Source: Neoechinorhynchus agilis (lineage: Eukaryota; Acanthocephala). From it: 64,000 nt of DNA. Positions 54,873 to 64,000 of this stretch are shown piece after piece (the first letter of the stretch is position 1; the number at the start of each line of letters is the position of its first letter). Location of the stretch: positions 12,834,001-12,898,000 of the forward strand of contig CM121341.1 in NCBI GenBank assembly GCA_051530055.1, in the 5' to 3' direction. Both the position numbers and the translations under genes were made by a program. The notes beneath the pieces were generated by a model. The model did not search any database. It was not told the origin of the DNA and worked only from the letters and a program-made list of their open reading frames with translations.

Positions 54873-54928
54873 GCGGTGGTGTTAATGATTTCATGTCGGA
54901 AAGAAAAATTTATTTTCATGTCTTTTAT

Positions 54929-54965
54929 GTGGCGGTGAAAAAATTAAAAGAATTTATTGATTCCA
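54929..54965. mobile_element. Solo MITE end ('gtggcggtgaa' family)
   Basis: 'gtggcggtgaaaaaattaaa' and following bases match the left end of the elements at 50547 and 52571. No matching right end was found. Confidence 0.5.
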
Positions 54966-55273
54966 ATCGTGCGTTTGCAGACACAATCTTATAAACGCCT
55001 TTTGATCAAGGTTATTCGGAACGTACAAAATTGTACCTCAAAAAAACACCCAAAGGATTTTCTTTATTCATTATTTTGGGTTACTCGGAATTTTTGCACA
55101 TTTCCGACGCTTCGGAAGAATAATTTTTCTGTAGTTATTTAAACTTGACAAAGTAGTGTTTTAGTTGAAAAGATTGTATTTTGCGCTCGAGATAACGGAA
55201 AATCGTATCGTAGTCTGGGTAATGGAGGTGACGGTCGTTGTCGTCGTTTGAAACGTCTACACACATTTACAGA

Positions 55274-55360
55274 ATGGATCCGTTTGATGAAGATAGTTTT
55301 GGATTAGACGCTGATTGGTCGTTGATTGGAAAATACTTTCAATTAATTGAGCAGTATCAG
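55274..55360 (+). CDS. Possible orphan first exon (29 codons)
   Basis: An ATG opens a short acidic frame ('MDPFDEDSFGLDADWSLIG') that ends exactly at 'tatcag|gtttga', a plausible splice donor. No downstream exon could be recognised before the convergent gene at 55884, and a LINE 3' fragment lies at 55675-55735. It could be a real first exon, a remnant, or chance. Confidence 0.25.
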
Positions 55361-55883
55361 GTTTGATTGGGATCTATTGGGTTCTTTAGTCCATCGTGGT
55401 TCATAGGTATTGGATCTTAGCTGGAAAGATAAAAACGGAGATTGAATTCCTGAATGAATTGCGATTTCGTGTCTGACATTTATGCGAACTTGTAATTCAA
55501 AACTTTAAACATGTTGTGGCTGTAGTTTGATTGGTTGTTTAAATGAAAAAAAATCGACGCCATTTATTTGAACCTGCACTTGGAAAAACGATGCAATGTT
55601 TTCTATGATATTAATGTGTTGTTCAAAACTTTTAATGAAGACATCATTTTATGCTTCTATGCTTCATTTGTAAAGCTCTAATTTTACGGACGGTGGTGAT
55701 TGCACGTTTTGTACTTTATTATGTTATGATTAAAAAAGGAATGATGATTCTTAAAAAACTTATCTTCTATATTAATCATTACTTTAAGCGATGATATTTG
55801 TAAACCTAATCAAAAAGCTGATCAACTCTCGTGTTGTCAATTCCTTGTTGCGCTCCTAAAACCCAATCACTTAAATAAACACA
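55361..55883. other. Intergenic region with a LINE 3' fragment
   Basis: 55675-55735 ('acggtggtgattgcacgttt') matches the RLE LINE 3' region at 842-880. The rest is AT-rich with no gene seen. Confidence 0.45.
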
Positions 55884-56336
55884 TCATTTTAAAAGTACAA
55901 TGTCAGTTTTTATATATTTTTTGGCTGCATAAACAGCTATTTCGATGGTTTGCATTACGGTCATTGCAATGAGCAGCATTGTCACACTGACAGCTTCATT
56001 GATTCGTTCACTTTTAAATTTAAAATCGTATGATAAGTACGCGACTGTTATAGCTGCGGCCATAAGAACATTTTCACAAGCAAAGGCGACAAACATGATA
56101 ATAAGTGACCATTTGGGTGCTTGGGGCTTTTTAACTCCATAGGCAGTGAGTGATAAGATCGTCGTTATAAGATAGACTAAAGAAATCGCTGATATCGTTC
56201 TTGTGTATGGTCCAAGGTAAATGTGAGCGGTTAAGAGTGCTTGAATTATCGCCCCGTTTGTTCGTAAAAACGCAGAAATTATCAATGTCCATTTAAGAAC
56301 TCCATTCCGGGTTGGTGTAGAGAAGTTTATTTCCAT
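55884..56336 (-). CDS. Small four-helix membrane protein
   Basis: 150 residues, ATG at 56336-56334, stop at 55884, uninterrupted. Four hydrophobic segments are evident at about residues 14-42, 47-68, 76-101 and 112-136, separated by short polar loops ('YTRTI', 'KKPQAPK', 'KFKSERINE'). Both termini are polar and there is no cleavable signal, so both ends are probably cytosolic. The size and topology resemble MARVEL/tetraspan-type proteins, but I see no family-specific motif. It is a convergent neighbour of nothing recognisable and is likely a complete single-exon gene. Confidence 0.6.
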   Translation of the reverse strand: MEINFSTPTRNGVLKWTLIISAFLRTNGAIIQALLTAHIYLGPYTRTISAISLVYLITTILSLTAYGVKKPQAPKWSLIIMFVAFACENVLMAAAITVAYLSYDFKFKSERINEAVSVTMLLIAMTVMQTIEIAVYAAKKYIKTDIVLLK

Positions 56337-57835
56337 TACAAAGCGACGAGCAACTAAAGAGAGTCGACACGGACTTAAGACACCTTAAGCTTATTTACTG
56401 GTCCGTGCTACATTTTACTAGAGGACCGTATGCCTAAATGGGTTGCAACTTTTGCATACGAGGATTGCCTAGAGAATAATCAGGTTAGCTTTGGCCATCT
56501 TACGGCTTTTTTCAGGAATCTACAAAGGCACGTGAAGATGTCAAGTGTGTGTGTGCGTTAAAGTAGCAACATTGAAGTGTGGAAAGCTCGTCCCGTTTGT
56601 TGAGCAGTTCACTAAAATCGTATAGCTGATGACCAGAAGTCTCCCTCGCATTGTCCGTGGGAAAACCATCCTTTCCCACTGGGTCCTTATGAGCTTAAAG
56701 TACATTCGTCCTATTTCAACATGCCTTCTAGTTTCACAATTATTACATCAGCTACTCGTGAAATCATTGATGTAGAACAAGGGAAAAAGACCACGATACA
56801 GAGTAGAGAGCGGAACGATTATGAGAAGCTATGCCGCGGTTTGATTTCGAGAAGCGAGTGATCACAATTCTTAGAGCTTAGGACTGCAAGGAGAGACGTT
56901 TGCTTCATGTGCTGGAGGGTGTGGAAGTTCTTACTAATCTTTACAAGGATCCGAAACTTAATTCGAACCTAATTCGAGCTGAACAAGATGTAATTGTACA
57001 AGTGAAAAGCTGATTAAGGGACATGTCGATTCATGCTTCATTGAGTGACAAAGGCGGTGACCTAAATTTGATCGATAAAGTGTAGAAGAAATCATGAGAT
57101 GGAGGAATTAATGCGAGCGGAATCGAAGGACGATTGGGTAATTGAATCACACGAAGTTGAACAGCATCTTCGTGAATTGATAGTCGCAAGAGAATTGAAA
57201 GGAATGAGTGACTTCGTGCACGGATCGTTGCGGGTGTTCGTGGTATATCCAATGGTCAAAATACATAAGATACTGGTCGGTCCGGTAACATTGACAACAT
57301 CGTCTTTGACTAAATGCAGCACAGATTATTTCGGCAGTCAATGGACCTGCGTACTGATTATCTCGATTTCTGGTGATGGCGATTAGCCCACTGCTTCAGA
57401 AAGCGAGTTCTTATTTGCGGAATGTAGAAGACGCCAGACCATGTCTTTTGATTTTGTAGCGAACGTCGACAATGAGTGAGCGGTACGAGAACTCGATAAG
57501 CGGATGAACAAAATCGAAGAGAACTTAAAATGATGTGCTGTTCACCTACAGATAGCATTGTGAGGTAGATGCCATGGAGAGAAGGTTAAATTCTATGGAG
57601 CGAGACAAGCCACAGGGTTATCTGCCTTTCCTCAATTTGTATTTCGAATTTAATCAGGTCACGGATTTTAGTTGGTATCGCAAACACCCGGATAAAACAT
57701 TACTTCAAAAGAGTAAACCACGCCTCATCAATCTCACGTCTTAAATAACTTTAAAACAATGACTGATAATGAGAGGTTTTCTCGCGAAATATCTCCATCC
57801 TAATATTCAATGTTTTATCTGGGGTTTTATGATCA
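56337..57835. other. Region with decayed reading frames only
   Basis: Short frames on + (for example 57099-57386 and an interrupted one at 56830-57010) have ordinary amino-acid composition, but stops break them and no domain is recognisable. They may be an old retroelement gag or host exons; I cannot tell. Confidence 0.35.
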
Positions 57836-57993
57836 CCACAACTTCAAATCTTTGTTAAGATATTTAATTTTAGCTTGAATGGCCGGAATGATAGATTGAG
57901 TGCAAATGAAGTGATTATTTTAAACAGATTTTTGGCCATTTTGTCAAGTTGTTACCAACTCAATATTGCCGTTTGGGAGATGTGGTGATCATA
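57836..57993. mobile_element. MITE-like element with 'tgatcaccaca' termini
   Basis: 'ttatgatcaccacaact' at the left and 'gatgtggtgatcataa' at the right form short inverted ends around about 130 bp, matching the palindrome at 20950-21033. The right end leads directly into the 123-bp tandem array, whose units carry a related 'ttatgattaccacaact' motif, so the array probably grew from this element. Confidence 0.55.
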
Positions 57994-57997
57994 ATTC

Positions 57998-58737
57998 CTG
58001 CAAAAACCTATTTTATTGAATTGAGATATTTTTCGAGAAAACCTCGCCTCGTCAATCTAACGCCTTCTCGCGAAATATCTCAATAAAATATGTTTATCCT
58101 GGGTCTTATGATTACCACAACTGCAAAAACCTATTTTATTGAATTGAGATATTTTTCGAGAAAACCCAGCCTCATCAATCTCACGCCTTCTCGCCGAAAT
58201 ACCTCAATAAAATATGTTTATCCTGGGTCTTATGATTACCACAACTGCAAAAACCTATTTTATTGAATTGAGATATTTTTCGAGAAAACCTCGCCTCGTC
58301 AATCTCACGCCTTCTCGCGAAATATCTCAATAAAATATGTTTATCCTGGGTCTTATGATTACCACAACTGCAAAAACCTATTTTATTGAATTGAGATATT
58401 TTTCGAGAAAACCCAGCCTCATCAATCTCACGCCTTCTCGCGAAATATCTCAATAAAATATGTTTATCCTGGGTCTTATGATTACCACAACTGCAAAAAC
58501 CTATTTTATTGAATTGAGATATTTTTCGAGAAAACCCAGCCTCATCAATCTCACGCCTTCTCGCGAAATATCTCAATAAAATATGTTTATCCTGGGTCTT
58601 ATGATTAACACAACTGCAAAAACCTATTTTATTGAATTGAGATATTTTTCGAGAAAACCTCGCCTCATCAATTTCACGTCCTTTCGCGAAATATCTCAAT
58701 AAAATATGTTTATCCTGGTCTTACGATTACCACAACT
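57998..58737. repeat. 123-bp tandem repeat, six copies
   Basis: Units starting 'ctgcaaaaacctattttatt' begin at 57998, 58121, 58245, 58368, 58491 and 58614; one unit has an extra base. Each unit contains a self-complementary pair ('cgaaatatctcaataaaata' against 'tattttattg' ... 'gagatattt'). Because 123 is a multiple of three, the minus strand stays open for 172 codons (58181-58699) with a 41-residue repeat; I regard that frame as a by-product. Confidence 0.95.
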
Positions 58738-59300
58738 TAATCCTCCCGAAACATTTTCTCTCAATGATTCAACGATTTCATCGGATAAAAGTTACTCCAT
58801 TTTAAGCACAGACATAAATGTGATCACGCCAAATTAAATTTTGTCATATTCAGACTTAACGCTCTTCTCGTATCTAGAAGATATTATCCTTATGTCATAT
58901 ATCATTGTCCCCGAGGTAAATTTGAACGAACGTGATTGTATTTGATAATAATATAATAGATCTTTAGGTGTCACTGTTGATGCTCACCGCTTAAAAATTT
59001 AGGGAAAGCTTTCCCGGCCTTGTTCTCAAATAAATAAATAATTAAATAAATAAATAAATAAATAAATGAGTAACGACAACACCGGGGAAAGGATTCGCCA
59101 ACGCACAATATTATCTTTATTTTGCATTTGAAGGAAACGCGCGAACGCAATATCTCTACTCAAAATATTTATTTCCGAGTTTCATCGATTTTAAGAAATC
59201 ACAGACCCGTTAGACCCAAGTTTTACCGAGACTTACACTTTCGATCCATCAACTAAGTGTGCATTTTCATTAATCTAGGATGTAAATTAATATAATATAC
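58738..59300. other. Intergenic region with AAAT microsatellite
   Basis: A tetranucleotide run of 'aaat' units covers about 59028-59067. No gene is seen. Confidence 0.6.
59028..59067. repeat. (AAAT)n microsatellite
   Basis: About nine or ten 'aaat' units with one interruption ('aatta'). Confidence 0.85.
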
Positions 59301-59339
59301 TGGGATTTAATCAACTTTGTTAGCCGGCTCCATGTTCAA

Positions 59340-62300
59340 ATGTTTTATTATAACGTCCACGCGGTTATTGCCTTATTTGAAACTACTCAATTTAACCTTC
59401 AGGCTATTCTGCCACCACCGCCGTCAGCTCCGGCCGAAATCGATCAGACGACCAACCCCACATCAATCACCAGCACCGCTTCCTCTACGCAAGGCGACGA
59501 AGTACCCACCACCCCGAAGTCACCGCCCAAAGCCAAGCAATCAGACGATGGATATTGCGACGGATCAGATTCATCTCCCAGCCCTATACCTCCAAGAAGG
59601 CTCAGGACGATCTCAGCATCGGATAGGTTTTGTCGAAATTCCAAATTACATCACAATGTGTTCAAATCGCCTACAATCGACGCTGGTGACGCAGATAATT
59701 TGAACGCGCCACTCATCGATCATGGTCAACCTGAGAAGACCAACGCTGCCGGGCTCCCACACGTCTCTACTGGATTGTGTCTGGTTTGCCGTAAGTCTTT
59801 TAAATTAACCAATCTGGGGGTTTTGTTTGTCCATGGTCCCCGGGATCTCCGCTGTAGTGGGTCTGGTTCTCCGCCACAATAAACCGAACCTTTTGTGCCT
59901 GAGATCCCCCAGATCGCCACTGATTCTATTTCGATACCTGATATCGTGCGGTTTCTGCCCAGGAACGTCCTGAAACGGATCCCTAAAGGCGCGCGATATC
60001 TGGTCGCCAAAGCATTTACGGGATTGGTTAACGATTGCCTGCAAACGAACTGTGCGCCATCATGGACACGGCTCTTCGCTTTCCGGCGCTTAGTCCTCTG
60101 CACCAGCGGTAATTCTGGGGTGTCTTTGACATCAACAATCAAGGAAAGGTTAGCCTCTTTTGAACAAATATTTAACGATTTTGAAAGGAATCTCCGCGAG
60201 GTTCGTAAGGGACGCACGAAGGAAGAGTTTCGCTGCCGTTTTTCAAAACGATCACTGACTGAGCGTGTCTCTTCGAAGCTTGCGGACGGGTATGTTCGGG
60301 GGGCTGTTCGGTTATTGTCATCCACCGACAGTTTCGCAAAAGGAGACAGCGAGACGCTACAAATACTCCGGTTGAAGCACCCATGTAGTAGCGGAAGTTT
60401 TGAAATTCCATCTCCTCCCATACAAGACAGGACGCCCACTCAAATTTCAGAGATAAAAAAGGCCATCTCAACTTTTGCAAATGGTTCGGGTCACGGGCTT
60501 GACGGACTAAGGCCCCAGCACCTGAAGGACATGATGTCCTTTTCAACTGGTGAAGCAGCTCTCTCTAGGAAGTGCGTTTTCTCGAATAGTCGACCATCTG
60601 AATGGAGAGGACCTGAACCCCGTTGCAAGGGACCTATTTTTCGGAGCCTCATTGTGTGCCCTCACAAAAAAAGAAGGTGGGATCCGTCCCATCGCCGTAT
60701 CTTCGACAATACGCCGACTCGCAGGAAAAATTCTCTGCAAACGTATTACAGAGAAAACCGGACAGCAACTTCGTCCAGTCCAACTGGGCTGCTGCACATC
60801 CTGCGGGGCGGAAGCTATTGTCCACTCGCGCCGAAACTTTGCTACGAGAAGCTCAGAGCCGTGCGTGATTCTTAAGTGCGATTTTCGGAACGCATTTAAC
60901 TCTCTCAATAGAGAAACCATGCTCTGCGCAATTAGGGATCACGCACCAGAAGCCTTCCAGTATTTTCTCAATGCCTACGGGACGGCGACTCCTTTGCTTT
61001 TCGAAGACCACCTCATTTGGTCCGAAATAGGAGTGCAGCAAGGAGATCCCCTAGGTCCAATCGCATTCTCCCTAACAGTAAATCCAATAGCGCATTCTCT
61101 CCATTCCAGCTTCAACGCTTGGTACTTGGATGACGCTACGCTCGGAGGTGATCCCTCCGTTGTACTGCGCGATTTGGAGACGCTGATTAGGGAGACCTCG
61201 AAGATGGACATTGAGCTCAATGCTGGAAAATGTGAGCTCCTTGTATTGAATATTGGACTCGCCGCCAAAGTCAAAGAACTAATGGCTGGGTTCGAGGCCG
61301 TAGCTCCAGGTCTGAAACTCGTGACTCGGGAGCAACTCAGCCTTCTGGGCAGTTGCGTCTTCGATTCAAATGTGGAAGATGAGATCGGCCATATCATACC
61401 GAAACTTTCGTTGCTGTGCGATAGGGTGAGCGCTCTCTCGGCTCATGAAGCCTTGTTTCTCATAAAGAACGCGCTCTTCATCCCCAAATTATTGTGCAAG
61501 GTTCGCACAGCAACATTTTTCAAACATAAGGAAGGATTGGCTAAGCTCGACGGCAAGGTGAGGGCTTGTCTCGAGCGTTGAGGCGTGGCGACAAGCTTCT
61601 TTGCCTGTGTCATCTGGGGGATTGGGAATTCGGGCACTAGTGGACCTTGCTTTGCCGGCCTTTCTTGGATCGTTTGAGGGGAGCCTACCAGTCTCGAAGA
61701 ACATTTTGAAGGAAAAGTTCTGTCTTGACCGGGATTTCGTGGTGGCGGTTGAGGAATGGTGCCAGCAGACAGGCGCTAACCATGTTCCCGTGAATGGCCT
61801 CAGACAGTCGATCTGGGACGGACCTCTTGTCGCGAGAGCTCACAGCTCTCTACTTTCAGGTTCTCGCGATGGGGTCGTCCGAGCTAGACTGTTGGCAGTT
61901 TCAACACGAGAATTTGGGGCGTGGTTGAAGGCTGTTCCTCTGGCATCAGTGGGAACTCTTCTTACTGATGAGGTAGCGAGGATCACAGTATCCTTAAGAC
62001 TTGGTCTCCCGATATGCACGACCCATCGCTGTCGATGTGGGTCTTTGGTTGATGCTTTCGGGCGACACGGTCTCGTCTGCAGAAGGTCAGGAGGAAGGTT
62101 CTCACGCCATTCTGAAATCAATAACGCAATTTCTCGGGCGTTGAGAACGGCGAACTTCCCGAACATCCTGGAACCCACCCACCTTTGTCGACTAGACGGC
62201 CGTAGGCCCGATGGAATTTCGGTCTTGCCGTGGCGGGAGGGCAAATGCCTTCTTTGGGACGCCACGTTTGTGGACACCCTTGCAGCCAGCAACATCCCCT

Positions 62301-62626
62301 ACTCCCTCGAAATCGCCGGTGGTGCCGCCATTGTAGCGGAATGGAGGAAAATACAGAAATATATTCAGTTATCGAGGGCTCACTATTTTGTCCCCTTTGG
62401 GGTAGAGACGTATGGAGCGCTCGGAACTCTCTCTCTCTCTGCTCCAGGATCTCTCGAAGAAATTGAGAGAGGCAACCGGAGACTCAAGAGCAGGCGTATT
62501 CCTTCGACAAAATATCTCGCTAGCAGTACAACGGGGCAATGCTCCCAGCGTGATGGCGACGGTCGAGGAAGGACAAAAACTGGAATTCGGCGGGAGGTGG
62601 TGAGTGTGTTAATTGTCGAGAGATGA
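59340..62626 (+). pseudogene. RLE-type (R2-like) LINE, nearly complete copy with four lesions
   Basis: One long polyprotein gene of a non-LTR retrotransposon that uses a restriction-like endonuclease. Order: Pro/Ser-rich N-terminus; zinc finger 'GLCLVCRKSFKL...HGPRDLRC' (59775-59860); TAA at 59880, same frame continuing; 'RNVLKRIPKGARYLV' (59960); 'GHGLDGLRPQHLKDMMSFS' (60490); frameshift about 60560; RT 'KKEGGIRPI', motif A 'LKCDFRNAFNSLN' (60865-60905), motif B 'GVQQGDPLGPIAFSL' and catalytic 'YLDDATLGG' (61120-61147); frameshift about 61580; 'SSGGLGIR'; Cys-rich knuckle 'CRCGSL...GRHGLVC' (62030-62080); nuclease 'RRPDGISVLPW' and 'GKCLLWDAT'; conserved C-terminal extension with a last frameshift near 62430, ending 62600. 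RT and nuclease residues look intact. Confidence 0.88.
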
Positions 62627-62699
62627 AGATTGATTGAATACATGTTGTCTTGCAAAAAAATTCTTTAATGTCCTTATCAAATTTAAAAAAGAAAATATA

Positions 62700-63027
62700 T
62701 GATAAAAAATTAAGATGTTCTGTTCGAAAAGAGAATATGATAATTTCAAAAAAGAGCCCTGGAGGTTCAGCGGTCGTAGCTGAGGTCCGAAAACGTACAA
62801 AATACAGAGAGCTTTTAAGGACCTATTATTTCGTCCCTTTCGCCGTGGAAACGTATGGAGCCTTCGGACCGTCAGCGCTCACTCTCCTCGACGAATTGGG
62901 ACGGAGGACGAAAAAGATGACGGGGGAACCGCGCTCTAGAAATTTTCTCGCTCAACGAATCGCAATTGCGATACAGCGAGGGAACGCTGCCAGTATACTG
63001 GCAACGTCAAGAAGTTTACAGGAATAA
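62700..63027 (+). pseudogene. RLE LINE C-terminal fragment, second subfamily
   Basis: An open frame (from about 62738) resumes at 'GGSAVVAEVRKRTKYREL' and runs through 'FVPFAVETYGAFGPSALTLL', 'ELGRRTKKMTGE' and 'AIQRGNAASILATS' to a stop at 63025. It aligns with 62320-62600, but at clearly lower identity than other copies in this window, so it represents another subfamily. It immediately follows the nearly complete copy, both truncated towards 5'. Confidence 0.7.
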
Positions 63028-63249
63028 ATTGTAATCGTTGTAAATTAATAAATTGTGGATTCAAATAAAAACTGTATGCAAAAAAATTAGAAAAGTAAAA
63101 TTTTCATTAGTTGAACAAACAAGTGCAATTTTATCTGAACTTAAAAAAGCGAACTATTTCGTGTAGACTTCTCTTCGTTCATTATGTTCAAACGCGACGG
63201 TATTTTGTTCAAATAGCTCAATTGATGATATCAATAAAGGCTCACAAGT

Positions 63250-63627
63250 TTATTTCCTTAAGCGCTTGTTGGTAGACAGCTCCTGAATGAAGTTTTTGAA
63301 ATCGCTCCTTGATTGAGCTCCGTAAATTACACGGGGCGTTAATTCGCCCTTTTCATTGATTCCACGAAAAGCGGATGCAGCATCCGTAACTCCATATTTC
63401 TCCGCTGTTCTTTTCAACGCACCAGTATTCACTCGGACGATCATCACTGGTTTGTTCACTTCCTTCACGGACCTTGTAAACCACCGAGCGTAAAAATCAA
63501 CTATTGTTAATCCATCGAAGTCTTCGATGGCACTTTTAAAATGATCCACACTCTCAATATCTACAATTCTGAAATTCTGTTCGAGATCCTTCTCTTCGTC
63601 CTGTTTCTTGGTAAATTCGCCGTTCAT
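63250..63627 (-). CDS. Thioredoxin-fold protein lacking the CxxC active site
   Basis: 125 residues from ATG 63627-63625 to the stop at 63250. The pattern is that of thioredoxin: 'LTIVDFYARW' (strand and start of the active-site helix), 'VMIVRVNTGALKRTAEKYGV' (where thioredoxins have 'KVDVD...A..Y.V'), then a glycine turn 'NEKGELTPRVIYGAQS' and a last helix 'DFKNFIQEL'. The active-site CGPC after 'W' is replaced by Phe-Thr-Arg-Ser, and the usual cis-Pro loop ('PTF') is 'SAF', so redox activity is not expected. It may be a thioredoxin-like scaffold protein or a decaying duplicate. The frame is intact, with no Cys at all. Confidence 0.6.
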   Translation of the reverse strand: MNGEFTKKQDEEKDLEQNFRIVDIESVDHFKSAIEDFDGLTIVDFYARWFTRSVKEVNKPVMIVRVNTGALKRTAEKYGVTDAASAFRGINEKGELTPRVIYGAQSRSDFKNFIQELSTNKRLRK

Positions 63628-64000
63628 ATCGATCACTTGCTTTGTTTAACATACTTTTGAACTTGCGACGAGTTGCCCAGCAACAAGCCAACATTCATAA
63701 GTGATGGAAAATTAGATTTTTTATGCTAGTGTTTTTTACGTCTTAGTTCTTGAAAATGTCATGAATCTACAAATACAAATATGTTCTTGAAGATTCATCT
63801 CATAATTTTGCACGGAAAAATGAACTTGCGAAAAATTGATCGAATTGACAATTTTTTATTTATAAATTGAACCATAAAAAAGGGATTTCGAACATGAATT
63901 TAATTACTAAAAGCGATGATGCCAGTTCCGCGGCCACGTCATGGACATTGACAACGCCACCATTTGGCACGCAATGAAACCAAATGGGGCAGTATAATTT
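63628..64000. other. Window end, no gene seen
   Basis: This is the upstream region of the thioredoxin-like gene. It is AT-rich and becomes more GC-rich at the edge (63920-63990), where a feature may begin outside the window. Confidence 0.35.

Noticed and set aside
57099-57386. 95-codon + frame that looked like a gag fragment
   Set aside because: No zinc knuckle, protease or other diagnostic motif; kept only as unexplained decayed sequence.
58181-58699. 172-codon minus-strand frame with a perfect 41-residue repeat
   Set aside because: The 123-bp unit is a multiple of three, so one stop-free frame is carried through automatically; there is no plausible start context or domain.
57998-58737. 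CRISPR-like array
   Set aside because: Units are directly abutting full-length repeats without unique spacers, in animal DNA.

Overview
The window is eukaryotic nuclear DNA from an invertebrate animal. It has a cytosolic tyrosyl-tRNA synthetase with the animal-type C-terminal EMAPII-like domain, a Tctex-type dynein light chain, a CZIB/C1orf123 protein, mevalonate kinase, a multi-KH vigilin-like protein and a three-dsRBD TRBP/Loquacious-like protein. Introns are few and short (about 45 to 125 nt, GT..AG). Several start codons sit 0 to 3 nt after a T-rich 'tttcag/tttag' acceptor, as with 5'UTR introns or spliced leaders. A compact ecdysozoan such as a nematode or mite would fit, but the phylum is not proven.

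Layout. 1-2.2 kb: 3' fragments of a restriction-like-endonuclease (RLE, R2-type) LINE, a small palindromic element and a Penelope-like (PLE) insertion. 1.1-17.2 kb: a two-block direct duplication. Block A is 1079-3730 / 9587-11157. The vigilin-like block is 4014-8826 / 12405-17220 and is almost identical between copies, giving two 700-residue KH genes. 18-26.5 kb is the main host-gene island, all on +: CZIB, DYNLT, a Cys/Gly-rich peptide, mevalonate kinase and TyrRS, separated by a SINE, tandem repeats and MITE-like elements. 26.6-45 kb is a transposon-rich graveyard: PLE fragments, two gypsy integrase remnants, a broken mitochondrial-PheRS fragment, three head-to-tail copies of a Jockey-like APE LINE interrupted by a PLE, and RLE LINE copies. 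45.6-52.2 kb is a second host island: an RS-domain protein with three dsRNA-type zinc fingers, the dsRBD protein and a C2H2 protein. 52.5-64 kb is mixed: an internally deleted RLE LINE, a four-helix membrane protein, a 123-bp tandem array, a nearly complete RLE LINE with four lesions, and a thioredoxin-fold protein lacking CxxC.

The host genes are unrelated housekeeping genes rather than an operon. The one possible theme is RNA binding (multi-KH pair, dsRNA-type zinc fingers, tandem dsRBD protein) within a transposon-dense region. The most informative genomic signals are insertions whose empty sites also lie in the window, the very recent KH duplication, and the RLE LINE family with a conserved extension after its nuclease domain.
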